NCBI GenBank assembly: GCA_963774745.1
Contig: CAVZGE010000003.1
Coordinates: 775,222-839,221, forward strand
Direction of reading: 5' to 3'
Length of the DNA: 64,000 nucleotides
From: Prado023 sp963774745
GTDB lineage: Bacteria > Actinomycetota > Actinomycetes > S36-B12 > CAIYMF01
Under the pieces are notes generated by a model. That model saw only the letters and a program-made list of their open reading frames with translations. It did not search any database and was not told the origin of the DNA. Made by a program: the position numbers and the translations under genes. Positions 1-9,797 of the stretch are shown piece by piece. How positions within the stretch are numbered: position 1 is the stretch's first letter; each line of letters begins with the position of its first letter.

Positions 1-471
1 ACCGGAGAGCTCGCTGGGGCGGTGGGTGAGCCGGTCGGCCAGGCCGACGGTCCCGACCACGAGGTCGAACCACTCGCGATCGACGCTGCGTCCGGCGATG
101 TCCAGCGGCAGCGTGATGTTCTCCTCGGCGGTCAGCGTGGGCACCAGGTTGAAGGCCTGGAACACGAAGCCCATGCGCTCGCGGCGCAGCCGGGTGAGGT
201 CGTTGTCCTTCATGGTGGTCAGGTCCGAGTCACCGATGAACACCTTGCCCGCCGATGCCGAGTCCAGGCCCGCCATGCAGTGCATGAGCGTCGACTTGCC
301 CGAGCCGGAGGGTCCCATGATCGCGGTGAACCGGCCGACCTCGAACTGGACATCGACCGAGCGCAGGGCCACGACCTGGGTCTCCCCCTCGCCATAGACC
401 TTGCTCAGCCCCACGGCACGAGCCGCGGGGCCGCCAGGCTGGGACACGTTCGCGGCAGTTGCCTCAGACAT
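1..471 (-). CDS. ABC transporter ATP-binding protein, MacB/LolD type (C-terminus off the window)
   Basis: The N-terminal 157 residues of an ABC ATPase run off the left edge. A Walker A motif GPSGSGKST lies near residue 50, a Q-loop FVFQAFNLVP near 107, and the visible part ends inside the signature region (RPSELSG). The spacing and the short lead-in (GLSKVYGEGETQVVAL) match the LolD/MacB/FtsE group. This group energises FtsX/MacB-type permeases for lipoprotein or small-molecule export, or for cell-wall enzyme control, rather than importers. The ATG start follows an AGGTCCCCC stretch that is only a weak ribosome site. The partner permease should lie outside the window to the left. The family is clear from the motifs; the substrate cannot be inferred. 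Confidence 0.9.
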   Translation of the reverse strand, partial: MSEATAANVSQPGGPAARAVGLSKVYGEGETQVVALRSVDVQFEVGRFTAIMGPSGSGKSTLMHCMAGLDSASAGKVFIGDSDLTTMKDNDLTRLRRERMGFVFQAFNLVPTLTAEENITLPLDIAGRSVDREWFDLVVGTVGLADRLTHRPSELSG

Positions 472-569
472 AGGGGGACCTCTCTGGAGTCAGGCGCCCA
501 GTTTAGGGGCGTTCGGCCGCATCCGCCCCATCCCCGTCCACAGCTGCCGGGCCTCCCCGGGCCGGGCCC

Positions 570-1229
570 TCAGCCGACGAGCGCGGCCAGTCCCGCCAGG
601 TCCAACCCAACGAGCGACTCGCGCACCACGATGCGCTCGCCCGCCGCCACCGGGACCGCGTGCGGAACCGCCACGACCGTCGCACCGGCCGACCAAGCCG
701 AGCGCACGCCGTTCAGCGAGTCCTCCAGCACGATCGCCCTGGAGATGTCGATCCCCAACAGGTCGGCGGCGTGCAGGTAGGGCATCGGGTCGGGCTTGCT
801 GCGCGCAACCTCGTCCCCTGCGACGCTGACCGGGAACACCGGCAGCCCCGACCGGGCCAGGAACGCGAGCACGAGGTCGACGATCGGGCGCACGGAGGCC
901 GAGACGAGGGCGAACGGCAGGCCCGAGCCGGCCACCGCGGTGAGCAGCTCGCCCGCTCCCGGCTGGATCGGGATCTCGGCGCCCTCGAGGCGCTCGAGCA
1001 TCGAGCTGATCAGCAGGTCGGCGACCTGCTCGTCGGTGGTGTCGGTCGGCGAGATGCCGCGGATGTAGGCCGTCGCATGTGCCATCGACGCCCCCATGAT
1101 GGCCCGCTGGTCGGCCTCGGACCACGTCCCCCCGAGGGCCGCCAGGGTCGCGTGCTCGACCTCGAGCCACACCGGCTCGGTGTTCACCAGAAGGCCGTCC
1201 ATGTCGAACAGGACCGCGGAGAGTGTCAT
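570..1229 (-). CDS. HAD-superfamily hydrolase, beta-phosphoglucomutase/phosphatase-like
   Basis: A 219-residue HAD subfamily IA protein. The nucleophile motif DMDGLLVNTEP lies at residues 9-19, motif II LVSAS near 110, motif III lysine in SKPDPMPYL near 145, and motif IV LEDSLNGV near 167. Asp9 and Asp11 are both present, so it should be an active phosphatase or phosphomutase. A cap domain of about 70 residues follows motif I, as in beta-phosphoglucomutase and small sugar-phosphate phosphatases. The ATG start lies 14 bases after the metH stop on the same strand, so the two are probably cotranscribed. The reading frame stays open upstream but there it only shadows metH. The substrate is unknown. 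Confidence 0.88.
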   Translation of the reverse strand: MTLSAVLFDMDGLLVNTEPVWLEVEHATLAALGGTWSEADQRAIMGASMAHATAYIRGISPTDTTDEQVADLLISSMLERLEGAEIPIQPGAGELLTAVAGSGLPFALVSASVRPIVDLVLAFLARSGLPVFPVSVAGDEVARSKPDPMPYLHAADLLGIDISRAIVLEDSLNGVRSAWSAGATVVAVPHAVPVAAGERIVVRESLVGLDLAGLAALVG

Positions 1230-1243
1230 GGGTGCACGTCCTG

Positions 1244-4200
1244 TCAGCCGGCGTTGTAGTAGCTGGCTTCGGGGTGGTGCACGATCAGCGCCGAGGTGGA
1301 CTGCTCCGGGTGCAGCTGGAACTCCTCGGAGAGCTCCACGCCGATCCGGGAGGGGTCCAGGAGGTCGACCAGGACCGTCTGCTGCTCGACGTCCGGGCAG
1401 GCCGGGTAGCCGAAGGAGTACCGCTCCCCCTGGTAGGACTGCTTGGTGATCAGCTGGGTGCGGTCCACGGCGTCGGCCGAGTCGATGCCCAGCTCCGCGC
1501 GGATCCGGGAGTGCCAGTACTCGGCCAGGGCCTCGGTGAGCTGGACCGACAGGCCGTGCAGCTCGACGTACTCGCGGTAGGAGTTGGCCTCGAACAGCTC
1601 GGCAGCCGCCGCGGAGACCGCGGAGCCCATCGTCACGACATGGAACGCCACCACATCGGGGCGCCCCTCGGCCAGCACCGCCTCGCGGGGCCGGAAGAAG
1701 TCGGCCAGGCACAGGTGCCGGTCGCGGCTCTGGCGCGGGAAGGGCAGCCGGTGCAGCTCGACGGGCTGCCAGCCGTGCTCCAGCGGGCGTTCGCCGGCCT
1801 CGGCCAGGCCGGTGGGGTCGAGGATCACCAGCTCGTCGCCCTCGCTCCAGCACGGGTAGTACCCGTAGATGACCGCCGCCCCCAGCAGGCCCTCGGTATG
1901 GACGCGGTCGAGCCACATCCGCAACCTCGGCCGACCCTCAACCTCAACTAGAGCGTTATAGTCCGGTCCGTCCCCTCGGGAGGACTTCAGCCCCCACTGC
2001 CCGAGGAAGAGGGCGCGCTCGTCGAGGTACGCCGAGTAGTCGGCAAGGCGGATGCCCTTCACGACGCGCGACCCCCAGAACGGCGGGGTCGGCACCGGGT
2101 TGTCGACCGCGACGTCGCTGCGCGCGGGGATCTCCCCGACGTCGCGGGTGCCGCTGCCTCGACGAGCCACCTTCCGGGTGCGCAGCGCGGGCAGCTCGGC
2201 ACCCGGCTCGCCGCGCTTGACCGACATGAACGCATCCATCAGCCGCAGGCCCTCGAAGGCGTCGCGGGCGTAGCGGACATCCCCGGCGAAGATGTTGGCC
2301 AGGTCCTCCTCGACGAACGCGCGGGTCAGGGCGGCCCCGCCGAGCATGACCGGCCACCGCTGCGCCACCCCGCGGTCGTTCATCTCCTCGAGGTTCTCCT
2401 TCATGATCACCGTGCTCTTCACGAGCAGGCCCGACATGCCGATCAGGTCGGCGTCGTGCTCGGCGGCGGCGTCGAGGATGGCGTTGACCGGCTGCTTGAT
2501 GCCGATGTTCACGACCGTGTAGCCGTTGTTGGTCAGGATGATGTCGACCAGGTTCTTGCCGATGTCGTGCACGTCACCCTTGACCGTGGCCAGGACGATC
2601 GTGCCCTTGCCGGCGGACTCCTCGCCCTCGACCTTCTCCATGTGCGGCTCGAGGTACGCCACGGCGGTCTTCATGACCTCGGCGCTGTTGAGCACGAACG
2701 GCAGCTGCATGTCGCCGCGGCCGAACAGCTCGCCGACCTCCTTCATGCCCGCCAGGAGGGTGTCGTTGATGATCTGCAGCGCGGGCTGGGTCAGCAGCGC
2801 CTCGTCGAGGTCGGCCTCCAGCCCCGAGCGCTCGCCGTCGATGATCCGCCGCTGCAGCCGCTCGACCAGGGGCAGGGCGGCGAGCTCCTCGGCCTTCGAC
2901 TCCTTGGACACCTGGGCGCTGACTCCGGCGAACAGGTCGAGGAACCGGCCCAGCGGGTCGTAGCTGACGGTGCCGTCCTCGGCGTACTCCCGGCGGTCGT
3001 AGACCAGGTCGCGCGCGACCGCCAGCTGCTCCTCGCCGATCCGGGCGATCGGAAGGATCTTGCTGGCATGCACGATCGCCGAGTCCAGGCCCGCCTCGAT
3101 GCACTCGTGCAGGAACACCGAGTTCAGCACCTGCCGCGCAGCAGGGTTCAGGCCGAACGAGATGTTGGACAGCCCCAGGGTGGTCTGCACCTCGGGATGG
3201 GCGTGCTTGATCCGGCGGATCGCCTCGATGGTCTCGATGCCATCGCGACGGGTCTCCTCCTGGCCGGTGGCGATCGGGAACGTCAGGCAGTCGACGAGCA
3301 CGTCCTGCGGGCGGGATGCCGTGGTTGTCGCGCAGGTCGGTGATGAGGCGGTCGGCGACCCGCAGCCTTCCAGTCGGCGGTGCGCGCCTGGCCCTCCTCG
3401 TCGATGGTCAGGGCGACCACAGCCGCGCCGTACTCCTTGATCAGCGGCACGATCTGGGCGAACCGCGAGCCCGGGCCGTCGCCATCCTCGTAGTTGACCG
3501 AGTTCACGACCGCGCGCCCGCCCAGCATCTGCAGGCCCGCCTCGAGCACCGCCGGCTCGGTCGAGTCCAGCACGATCGGCAGGGTGGAGGCGGTGGCCAG
3601 CCGGCCGGCCAGCTCGCGCATGTCCCCGGCCCCGTCGCGGCCGACGTAGTCCACGCACAGGTCCAGGAGGTGGGCGCCGTCGCGGATCTGCTCACGCGCG
3701 ATCTCGACGCAGGCCTCCCAGTCCTGGGCCAGCATCGCCTCGCGGAAGGCCTTGGACCCGTTGGCGTTCGTGCGCTCCCCGATGGACAGGTAGGAGGTGT
3801 CCTGGCGGAACGGCACGGACTGGTAGAGGGAGGCCGCGGCCGCCTCGGTGATGTGCTCGCGGGGCCGGACCTCGCGCCCGCCCACGCGCTCGACGACGGC
3901 GCGCAGGTGCTCGGGCGTGGTGCCGCAGCACCCGCCGACCAGGGCCAGGCCGTAGTCGCTGGTGAAGTGGTCGTGCGCCGCCGCCAGCTCGGCGGGTGCC
4001 AGCGGGTAGTGGGCGCCGTCGGCGGTGAGCACGGGCAGCCCCGCGTTGGGCATCGCCGAAACGGCCACCCTCGCGTAGCGCGACAGGTGGCGCAGGTGCT
4101 CGCTCATCTCCGCCGGCCCGGTGGCGCAGTTCAGGCCGATCACGTCGATCCCCAGGGGCTCCAGCGCGGTGAGCGCAGCCCCGATCTCGGTGCCGAGCAG

Positions 4201-4800
4201 CATCGTCCCGGTGGTCTCGACGGTCACCTGGGCGATCAGGGCGACATCCGTGCGCCCGGCGGCGGCCATCGCACGGCGGGCGCCGATGAGGGCAGCCTTG
4301 GCCTGCAGGAGGTCCTGCGCCGTCTCGATCAGGACGGCGTCGACGCCGCCCTCGAGCAGCCCGGCCACCTGCTCGGCATAGGCGTCACGCAGGTCGACGA
4401 ACGGGGCGTGGCCCAGGGTGGGCAGCTTGGTGCCCGGGCCGACGGAACCCAGGACCCAGCGGGGCCGGTCCGGCGTGGAGTAGCCGTCGGCCACCTCGCG
4501 GGCGATCCGCGCACCAGCAGCGGCGAGCTCGCGGATCCGCTCGGGGATGTCGTACTCCCCCAGGTTGGCCAGGTTGGCCCCGAAGGTGTTGGTCTCCACA
4601 CAGTCGACGCCGACATCGAAGTAGGCGGCGTGCACGGCGGCCACGATGTCGGGGCGGGTCACGTTCAGGATCTCGTTGCAGCCCTCGTAGCCCTGGAAGT
4701 CGTCCAGCGAGGGGTCCTGGGCCTGCAGCATCGTGCCCATCGCGCCATCGGCGACGATCACGCGCTCGGTCAGGGCAGTCAGGAAGGAGGTCGTCGGCAT
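1244..4800 (-). CDS. metH: Cobalamin-dependent methionine synthase, with two apparent frameshifts
   Basis: MetH transfers a methyl group from methyl-tetrahydrofolate to homocysteine via cobalamin. Corrected, it encodes about 1184 residues, the normal full length. In order: homocysteine domain with zinc ligands Cys about 225 (GLNCATGP) and the pair GGCCGTTPEH about 290; pterin-binding domain (SIGERTNANGSKAF); cobalamin cap; B12 domain with lower-ligand histidine in GDVHDIGKNLV about 740; and C-terminal AdoMet reactivation domain. The frame breaks twice within 57 bases. One extra base lies in the CC at 3366-3367 and one in the GGG at 3309-3311. Between them a third frame reads the expected RVADRLITDLRDNHGIP. 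Removing one base at each site restores the family sequence, so sequencing error is likelier than loss of function. No cobalamin riboswitch was seen upstream. Confidence 0.95.
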
Positions 4801-5035
4801 AGTGCCTCAAGGGTACGTGCCCACGGGCACCGCCGTGGGGCGTTCCGGCGTCCGCTGCCCGGTCGAACACGAAGGGCGATGGCACGCCCGTGGTACCGTC
4901 ACCCTGTCGATCCGGCTCGTTGGAACGGTGCGCGGCACCGCCCCCCGGGCGCTGGCCCCGGGGATGTCCACTGGCCCCGCCCTCAGATCGGCAGCGCCTG
5001 TGCTGCGCAGCACCACCCCCGCGGAAGGCCCTCCG

Positions 5036-6223
5036 ATGGCCATCAGCTTCGGCATGCTCAGCACCTATCCCCCGACCCAGTGTGGCCTGGCCACCTTCTC
5101 CCACGCACTGGTGCGGCACCTCGTGGGCTCGGGGGCGGACGTCGGCATCGTCCGGGTCGTCGACAGCCCCCAACCGCCGCAGCCGCGCGTGGTCCATGAG
5201 CTCGTGCTCGGAGAGCGCCGGGCCGCACGTCCGGCCGCCGCTGCCCTGAACCTGCACGACGTCGCGATCGTCCAGCACGAGTACGGCATCTTCGGCGGTC
5301 GTGACGGGGCCGACGTGCTCGACGTCCTGGCCGACGTGCGCGTCCCGGTGATCTCAGTCCTGCACACGGTGCTCACGAGCCCGACCCCCAACCAGCGGCG
5401 CGTGCTGGCCGGGGTCGTCGCGGCCTCGTCGGTCGTGGTGACGATGACCCTGACCGCCCGGCAGCGACTGCTCGACGGGTGGGACGTGGACCCGGGCAAG
5501 GTGATGGTCATCGCCCACGGCGCCGAGGACAACCGCGCCCCGGAGCTCGGCCACGACGCCGTGACCCGCTGGGAGGACGAGGGCGGATCGCGGGGGCAGG
5601 CGGCTGCCCCCGGAGCCGCCGTGAGGCGCCCGAGGATCCTCACCTGGGGCCTGCTCGGGCCCGGCAAGGGCATCGAGTGGGCGCTGGCGGCGATGGCCGG
5701 CCTGGCCGACCTGGACCCCCGACCCGTGTACGAGGTCGTGGGCGAGACGCATCCCCGAGTGGTCGAGTGGGCCGGTGAGTCCTATCGCGAGGGGCTGGAG
5801 GCCCAGGTCGCTGACCTCGGGCTCGCCGATCACGTGACGTTCGACGGTCGCTACCTCGACGGGCAGACCCTGCGGGGCATCGTGCGGGCGGCCGACATCA
5901 TCCTGCTGCCGTACGACTCGCGCGACCAGGTCACCTCCGGGGTGCTCACCGAGGCCGTCGTCGCGGGGAAGCCCGTGGTCTCCACGAGCTTCCCGCACGC
6001 TGTCGAGCTGTTGTCGTCCGGGGCCGGGCTCCTGGTCCCCCAGCGCGATGCGGACGCGATCAGCAGGGCCCTTCGCACCCTGCTCACCGATCCGGTCCTG
6101 ACCGCGAGCATGGCCCGGACGTCCCTGTCGCTGGCCCCTGGCCTGCTGTGGCCGGCGGTTGCCGACCAGTACATCGCCGTCGGGGTGGGCCTCCTGGCCG
6201 AGGGTGCGCGGTCCGTCGCATGA
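5036..6223 (+). CDS. GT4-family glycosyltransferase (mannosyltransferase-like)
   Basis: A 395-residue GT-B fold glycosyltransferase. The N-terminus MAISFGMLSTYPPTQCGLA is the usual first strand and glycine loop. The donor-binding half carries LLGPGKGIEWAL near 208 and an EX7E-like segment near 305 (LTEAVVAGKPVVSTSFPHAV), as in retaining GT4 enzymes. The ATG is preceded by GGAAG at a normal distance, which argues against earlier in-frame starts. It opens a three-gene operon, and its stop overlaps the next start (ATGA). The GH130 enzyme two genes on suggests that mannose-containing oligosaccharides are made or recycled, but the donor and acceptor are not visible in sequence. Confidence 0.85.
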   Translation: MAISFGMLSTYPPTQCGLATFSHALVRHLVGSGADVGIVRVVDSPQPPQPRVVHELVLGERRAARPAAAALNLHDVAIVQHEYGIFGGRDGADVLDVLADVRVPVISVLHTVLTSPTPNQRRVLAGVVAASSVVVTMTLTARQRLLDGWDVDPGKVMVIAHGAEDNRAPELGHDAVTRWEDEGGSRGQAAAPGAAVRRPRILTWGLLGPGKGIEWALAAMAGLADLDPRPVYEVVGETHPRVVEWAGESYREGLEAQVADLGLADHVTFDGRYLDGQTLRGIVRAADIILLPYDSRDQVTSGVLTEAVVAGKPVVSTSFPHAVELLSSGAGLLVPQRDADAISRALRTLLTDPVLTASMARTSLSLAPGLLWPAVADQYIAVGVGLLAEGARSVA

Positions 6224-7245
6224 TCGGACTCGGCCTGCCCGCTGCCCGATTCGACCATCTCGAGCGGATGACCACTGCGGACGGGCTGTTCGAGCACGCC
6301 CTGCTGGCCGACCCCCGCCGCGACCACGGGTACTGCCTCGACGACGTGTCCCGCGGCCTGGTGGTGGCCGTCCGTGAGCCGGATCCGGGCCCCATCGTGA
6401 CCGGGATGGTGAGCTCCTACCTCCGGTTCACGGTCGAGGCCCAGGACGAGGGCGGGAGCTTCCACAACCGCCGGAGCACCGACCGGCGGTGGACCGACTC
6501 GCCCTCGGTGGACGACCACTGGGGTCGGGCACTGTGGGCCGTGGGCACGACCGCGGCGCTGGCGTCGGGGCGTGTGCGCGACGAGGCGCTGACGGTGGCC
6601 TCCACCGGGATGCAGGTCAGGTCACCGTGGCCACGCGCCATGGCCTACGCCTCGCTCGGGGCCGCCGAGATCCTGGGCACGCTGCCGGGGGACCGTGCCG
6701 CACGGGAGCTGCTCGTGGACGTGCGGACGATGCTGCGGCGACCCAGGATCGCCCATGGCTGGCCGTGGCCCGAGCCGCGGCTGACGTACGCCAACGCGGT
6801 GCTGCCCGAGGCCCTGATCGCGATCGGCCGCGCGCTGCACGACGAGGCGGTCCTCTCCCACGGGCTGGACCTGCTGCGGTGGCTGCTCGACCTGCAGACG
6901 CGTGACGGGCACATCTCGGTCGTCCCCGCCGGGGGGATGGCTCCGGGAGATGGGTTGCCGGGCTTCGACCAGCAGCCGATCGAGGTCAGCGCCCTGGCCG
7001 AGGCCTGCTCGCGCGCCCACGACGCCACCGGCGACGTCCGCTGGGCGGACGCCGTGCAGCTGTGCGCCGACTGGTTCCTCGGCGCGAACGACCTGGGGGT
7101 CCCGCTCTATGACCCGGACACAGGGGGGTGCGCCGACGGGCTGCACTCGACCCGGATCAACCTGAACCAGGGGGCCGAGTCGACCCTGGCGGCGCTGTCG
7201 ACCCTGCAGCTCGCCCGCCGACCCGCGCTCGCGGCCCCCCGGTGA
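6220..7245 (+). CDS. Six-hairpin glycosidase-like protein of a GT4/GH130 operon
   Basis: A 341-residue protein with repeated helical and Trp-rich segments (PSVDDHWGRALWAVG, MAYASLGAAEI, GHISVVPAGG) and Asp-rich loops such as HGYCLDDVSRGLV near residue 43. This looks like an alpha/alpha-barrel of the six-hairpin glycosidase or epimerase type. No signal peptide is seen, so it should act in the cytoplasm. The start ATG overlaps the upstream stop (ATGA), and its own stop overlaps the next GTG start, so the three genes are translationally coupled. I know this family mainly as the conserved partner between a GT4 enzyme and a GH130 phosphorylase. Its activity is not established from sequence. Confidence 0.7.
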   Translation: MIGLGLPAARFDHLERMTTADGLFEHALLADPRRDHGYCLDDVSRGLVVAVREPDPGPIVTGMVSSYLRFTVEAQDEGGSFHNRRSTDRRWTDSPSVDDHWGRALWAVGTTAALASGRVRDEALTVASTGMQVRSPWPRAMAYASLGAAEILGTLPGDRAARELLVDVRTMLRRPRIAHGWPWPEPRLTYANAVLPEALIAIGRALHDEAVLSHGLDLLRWLLDLQTRDGHISVVPAGGMAPGDGLPGFDQQPIEVSALAEACSRAHDATGDVRWADAVQLCADWFLGANDLGVPLYDPDTGGCADGLHSTRINLNQGAESTLAALSTLQLARRPALAAPR

Positions 7246-8732
7246 CGGCGGCGCTGGTCGAGCGGACCGATGTCGTCCTGCTCCCCGACCCCACCCGGGT
7301 CGTCACGCGGTTGTTCCTCCCGGGCCAGGAGATGCTGACACACGGGTTCTCGCGTGCCACCGCCGTCCTCGACCGCGTCCTGGCCCTGACCGACGAGCAG
7401 GTCGACCGGGCGCTCGGCCAGGTGCTCGAGGCGTTCGCCGGCCGCCACCGGGACCTCCCGGCGACCTTCGACGAGAGGTTCCGGCTCATCGCCCACCGCC
7501 TGGTCGATCCCGGGTCCATGTCCGCCCAACGGCGGCTGCTGGTCGGCGCCTACTTCAGCCTGGAGTACTCGATCGAGTCGGCTGCGCTGTTCAACCCCTC
7601 GATGGTCGTCCACCCCGACCAGGCGGGCGTTCCGGAGGGGACCACTCGCTTCGTGATGAGTGTGCGCGCAGTCGGCGAGGGGCACATCTCCAGCGTCGAG
7701 TTCCGCAGCGGGACCATCGACGACACCAACCGGCTCACCCTCGATGAGCCCGGCAGGCCGCTGGTGCAGCCGGTTCCCACGCCCACAGTCCTGTCCAAGG
7801 CGCAATTCGTCCGGCAGCTGTCGGAGCGCGGCGCGGATGCCAACGACGCAGCCAACTACGTGCTCGACGAGTTGCCCGCCACCTTCGACCGTCCTGCCCT
7901 CGACCGGGCCATCGCAGCGCTGCGCGGGCAGCGGCTGACCCGCGGCCCGGCACGCAGGGCCGTCGAGGCCCTCGAGTCGATCGCCGACTCCCAGTACTCC
8001 GTCGAGTTCCCCGCGGAGTCGCTCGTCTCCCAGCGGGTTCTCATGCCGGGCGGGCCGGCCGAGAGCCACGGTCTGGAGGACCTGCGACTGGTGCGGTTCG
8101 CCGAGGCGGATGGTTCCCTCACCTACCGGGGGACGTACACCGCCTTCGACGGCCGGTCCGTCACGCCCGCACTCCTGGCGACGACCGACTTCCTGACCTT
8201 CCACAGCCAGCAGGCCATCGGTTCCGCAGCGCAGAACAAGGGGATGGCCCTGTTCCCGCGCGCGGTGGGGGGTCGTTTCCTGGCCCTGTCCCGATGGGAC
8301 CGGGAGAGCTCGAGCCTGGCGCAGTCCTCTGACCTGTGGCACTGGGAGGCCGGACCCATGCTCCAGCCTCCCAGGAAGCCGTGGGAGATCGTCCAGGTCG
8401 GCAACTGCGGGTCGCCCCTGGAGACCCGCGCGGGCTGGCTGGTGCTCACACACGGCGTGGGACCGATGCGCCAGTACGGGATCGGGGCGATGCTGCTGGA
8501 CCGCGACGATCCGACGATCGTCCTCGGCAGCCTGGCTGAGCCGCTGCTGACGCCGACCGCCGACGAGCGTGAGGGTTACGTGCCCAACGTCGTCTACTCA
8601 TGCGGGTCGATGATCCACGGCAACACCGTCGTGCTGCCCTACGGGTGCAGCGACTCGTCGATCCGTGTCGCGCTGGTGGACCTCGACGGGTTGGTGGACG
8701 AGCTCGTCGGTCGAGGTGGTTCCTCGGGTTGA
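7242..8732 (+). CDS. GH130-family beta-mannoside phosphorylase-like protein
   Basis: A 496-residue protein with hallmarks of the GH130 five-bladed propeller: HGLEDLRLVRF (equivalent to the family W-E-D-P-R motif, with the catalytic Asp), NKGMALFPR, a Gly-Asn-Cys-Gly loop followed by ETRAGWLVLTHGVG, and a C-terminal NVVYSCGSMIHG. GH130 enzymes phosphorolyse beta-linked mannosides or mannosyl-glucose and work on cytoplasmic oligosaccharides, which fits the absence of a signal peptide. An N-terminal extension of about 280 residues is longer than in minimal GH130 enzymes. GTG is the start because it overlaps the preceding TGA. Phosphorylase versus hydrolase activity cannot be decided by reading. 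Confidence 0.82.
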   Translation: MTAALVERTDVVLLPDPTRVVTRLFLPGQEMLTHGFSRATAVLDRVLALTDEQVDRALGQVLEAFAGRHRDLPATFDERFRLIAHRLVDPGSMSAQRRLLVGAYFSLEYSIESAALFNPSMVVHPDQAGVPEGTTRFVMSVRAVGEGHISSVEFRSGTIDDTNRLTLDEPGRPLVQPVPTPTVLSKAQFVRQLSERGADANDAANYVLDELPATFDRPALDRAIAALRGQRLTRGPARRAVEALESIADSQYSVEFPAESLVSQRVLMPGGPAESHGLEDLRLVRFAEADGSLTYRGTYTAFDGRSVTPALLATTDFLTFHSQQAIGSAAQNKGMALFPRAVGGRFLALSRWDRESSSLAQSSDLWHWEAGPMLQPPRKPWEIVQVGNCGSPLETRAGWLVLTHGVGPMRQYGIGAMLLDRDDPTIVLGSLAEPLLTPTADEREGYVPNVVYSCGSMIHGNTVVLPYGCSDSSIRVALVDLDGLVDELVGRGGSSG

Positions 8733-8844
8733 CGGGTACCGGCCCACCGACGGGCTGGCGCGCGCGGCGCCGTAGCCAGTTGCGCTGGCGAGGCGTACTG
8801 TCGTGAGCGCGGAGCCATTCAGGCTTCCGACCACGGGAGTCCCG

Positions 8845-8979
8845 ATGGCAGACAAGTCCCCCCGCCAGCACATGGCCAAGAAGTCCGGCAAGTCCCTCAA
8901 GGAGAAGCGGGCCGACAAGCACGCGAAGACCGACCAGAAGAACCAGGTGGCCACGACTTTGCCGGACAAGAAGCGCTGA
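8845..8979 (+). CDS. Small, highly basic conserved actinobacterial protein (44 aa)
   Basis: The ORF encodes a lysine-rich 44-mer beginning MADKSPRQHMAKKSGKSL and ending LPDKKR, with no hydrophobic segment. A GGGAG ribosome site lies 7 bases before the ATG. Similar short MADKSPR...KSGKSLKEKR proteins are common near the ends of actinobacterial operons and are annotated as hypothetical. The composition suggests a disordered, nucleic-acid- or ribosome-associated peptide, but no function is established. It is followed directly by an inverted repeat. Confidence 0.7.
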   Translation: MADKSPRQHMAKKSGKSLKEKRADKHAKTDQKNQVATTLPDKKR

Positions 8980-9021
8980 CCGTCCCGCTGAGCAGCTGAG
9001 CCCGTCGGTTGCCCGGGACGG
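8980..9021 (+). terminator. Possible terminator after the 44-aa gene
   Basis: An 8-base perfect inverted repeat (CCGTCCCG with CGGGACGG) is separated by 26 bases and starts at the stop codon of the small basic gene. There is no clear T-tract, so this is a weak intrinsic terminator call. Confidence 0.35.
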
Positions 9022-9182
9022 GCCCTTCAGCATGCAGGTTCGGGTCGGTTCTCGGTCCCGATGCGGGGTTCGTCACGCCTGCGGCCACTCCTGGCCCTGT
9101 GGACGAATCGGACAAGCCACCCCACAGTGCGACGTATCCTGTGCTCCGGAAACCGTCCCGTTCGGCACATGAGGACCCGCAC

Positions 9183-9797
9183 ATGATCCACGTCACCGCT
9201 CGATCCCTTGCCGGGGTCGCCGCCGCAGGCTTGCTGCTGGCCGGATGCTCGAGTGCCCCGGACTCGTCGGGCACGACGGGTCCCGCGGCAAGCTCCAGCA
9301 CCTCCGCGAGCACGGAACCGAGCGCGAGCGCCTCGCCGTCGCCGACGCTGACGGCCGCGGAACAGCAGGCGTTCGAGGAGGCCACGAAGGTGGTGCTGGC
9401 ATACCGGCAGACGATCACGGATCTCTATAGCGGAGCCCGTACCAACCTCAACGACCTGAACGAGGTCGCCGCCGGTGACCTTCGCGACCAGGGGCTCAAG
9501 AACATCCAGCAGAGCCTCAGCGACGGGTGGCGGCGGAGTCCGGAGGGCGCACAACTCGTGGTCGTTTCGGCGGCGCCAGTCGAGATTGGCCTCCTTGATG
9601 ACCCCAACGCCGTCGTTGTGCGTGCTTGCATCGACGCGACCGCAGTCACAATCGTGAACCCGGATGGAGTGGCGACTTCTGGCATTCGTGAGGAGTTGGA
9701 CTACACAGTTACCCGTACCACGTACCTCCCCGAGCCAAGTTGGGCAGTAACGGCGGTGTCCACCAACACCGACAACTCCGACGAGCGGGCATGCTGA
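9183..9797 (+). CDS. Secreted lipoprotein of unknown function
   Basis: A 204-residue protein with a lipoprotein signal peptide: basic start, hydrophobic core and lipobox LLLAGC with Cys at about residue 22. A Ser/Thr/Ala-rich low-complexity linker follows to about residue 60. The folded part (about 60-204) resembles the small nuclear-transport-factor-2-like or Mce-associated lipoproteins of actinobacteria in layout, but I see no diagnostic motif. The last seven bases overlap the start of the next gene (ATGCTGA), so the two secreted proteins are probably coexpressed. Function unknown. Confidence 0.75.
   Translation: MIHVTARSLAGVAAAGLLLAGCSSAPDSSGTTGPAASSSTSASTEPSASASPSPTLTAAEQQAFEEATKVVLAYRQTITDLYSGARTNLNDLNEVAAGDLRDQGLKNIQQSLSDGWRRSPEGAQLVVVSAAPVEIGLLDDPNAVVVRACIDATAVTIVNPDGVATSGIREELDYTVTRTTYLPEPSWAVTAVSTNTDNSDERAC

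Noticed and set aside
4801..5035. Cobalamin or SAM riboswitch upstream of metH
   Set aside because: No conserved B12-box or SAM-box sequence was seen on the minus strand. The region contains only a short GTGCCC/GGGCAC hairpin.
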